From Rickettsia typhi (lineage in GTDB: Bacteria > Pseudomonadota > Alphaproteobacteria > Rickettsiales > Deianiraeaceae), in the NCBI GenBank assembly GCA_945861605.1, contig CAMAVG010000055.1, positions 1 to 6,307 on the forward strand: a stretch of DNA of 6,307 bases, given 5' to 3'. Both the position numbers and the translations under genes were made by a program. Each line of letters opens with the position of its first letter. The stretch's first letter is position 1. This document shows positions 5,883 through 6,307 of this stretch, in pieces. The notes under the pieces were generated by a model. That model made no database searches and was not told the DNA's origin. It saw nothing but the letters and a program-made list of their open reading frames with translations.

Positions 5883-6307
5883 ATTCAAGCGATGCAATCA
5901 AATCATTCGTTGCAAACATTGGCGTTGATAAATCCTCAAACACGGTTTCATCTTATGAAAGCGACTTGGTTTTACTGCACAAATTCCTTGTTACAAAGAA
6001 AAAAGATTTTGCATTATGCACGGAAAACGATTTAAGCGAGTACTTTTCCGAGTACTTCCTCACCGATAAATTCGGATTTGTGAAAATCGCAGAAGCAACA
6101 AGTATTCGAAGGAAAATTTCGTGTTTTCGTTCGTTTTTTGCATTTTTGGTTGAGCAAAACACCATATCACAAAACCCGATTGTGGAAATCGAAATTCCAA
6201 AGAAATCGCTCAATTTGCCGTTCTACCTCACAACTGGTGAAATTGACGAACTGTTTGCATATACAGCCTCAAAAAACACGAAGGAAGGCATTCGCAACAA
6301 CGCAATA
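5879..6307 (+). CDS. Tyrosine recombinase, XerC/XerD-like (N-terminal part, cut by window edge)
   Basis: The ATG at 5879 overlaps the nucleosidase stop (ATGA) and opens 143 codons that leave the window. The visible part matches the N-terminal SAM-like, core-binding domain of Xer recombinases: NTVSSYESDLVLLHKFL (about 22-38), ATSIRRKISCFRSFFAFLVE (about 75-94), then QNTISQNPI and the IPKKSLNLPFYLTTGEIDEL linker leading to the catalytic domain. The catalytic residues (R-K-H-R-H-Y) lie beyond the edge, so activity cannot be judged. XerC/XerD resolve chromosome dimers at dif during division; whether this is XerC, XerD or another integrase cannot be settled from this half. Its place as last visible gene of a housekeeping operon favours a chromosomal Xer over a mobile-element integrase. 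A weak GGAAAA lies about 8 bases upstream of the start. Confidence 0.9.
   Translation, partial: MNSSDAIKSFVANIGVDKSSNTVSSYESDLVLLHKFLVTKKKDFALCTENDLSEYFSEYFLTDKFGFVKIAEATSIRRKISCFRSFFAFLVEQNTISQNPIVEIEIPKKSLNLPFYLTTGEIDELFAYTASKNTKEGIRNNAI

Overview
The window is AT-rich chromosomal DNA from a bacterium with compact housekeeping clusters. The YebC protein (its GHSHF start, the RYDCYGPAGVGI stretch and the NRTAGEIRS block) reads most like alphaproteobacterial or rickettsia-type YebC. A low-GC alphaproteobacterium is therefore my best guess, an inference from one protein. The standard genetic code fits all genes. Almost no start codon has a purine-rich Shine-Dalgarno sequence before it.

Left part (1-2000). 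A PLP-dependent cystathionine gamma-synthase/lyase-family gene runs leftwards off the edge (1-877, minus). metF, for methylenetetrahydrofolate reductase, lies on the same strand (1241-2000) but is split by a frameshift: the FEFFPP start and the rest of the enzyme sit in different frames. Both belong to methionine/sulfur amino acid metabolism. Between them, on the opposite strand, lie two tiny tandem ORFs (947-1060 and 1069-1239) that would encode hydrophobic membrane peptides of unknown function.

Middle (2001-3994). A 344-bp AT-rich gap with a good sigma70-like promoter (2194-2222) precedes a DEAD-box RNA helicase (2345-3949). Its motif II reads DEFD, and its roughly 170-residue disordered tail is rich in Gly/Arg and DRPQRSFD-type repeats. 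A strong hairpin (3958-3994) follows and probably ends the transcript.

Right part (4025-6307). A second promoter candidate leads into a tight operon: yebC, apt (adenine phosphoribosyltransferase), an MTA/SAH-nucleosidase-like gene, and a tyrosine recombinase of the XerC/XerD type that runs off the right edge. The last two junctions are 4-nt ATGA overlaps. The nucleosidase would release adenine from S-adenosyl-methionine by-products and Apt would convert it to AMP. With metF and the cystathionine enzyme nearby, much of the window concerns methionine, SAM and adenine recycling.

I found no CRISPR array, rRNA or tRNA gene, insertion sequence or recognisable defence system. The least explained items are the small membrane ORF pair, the broken metF and the repeat-rich helicase tail.
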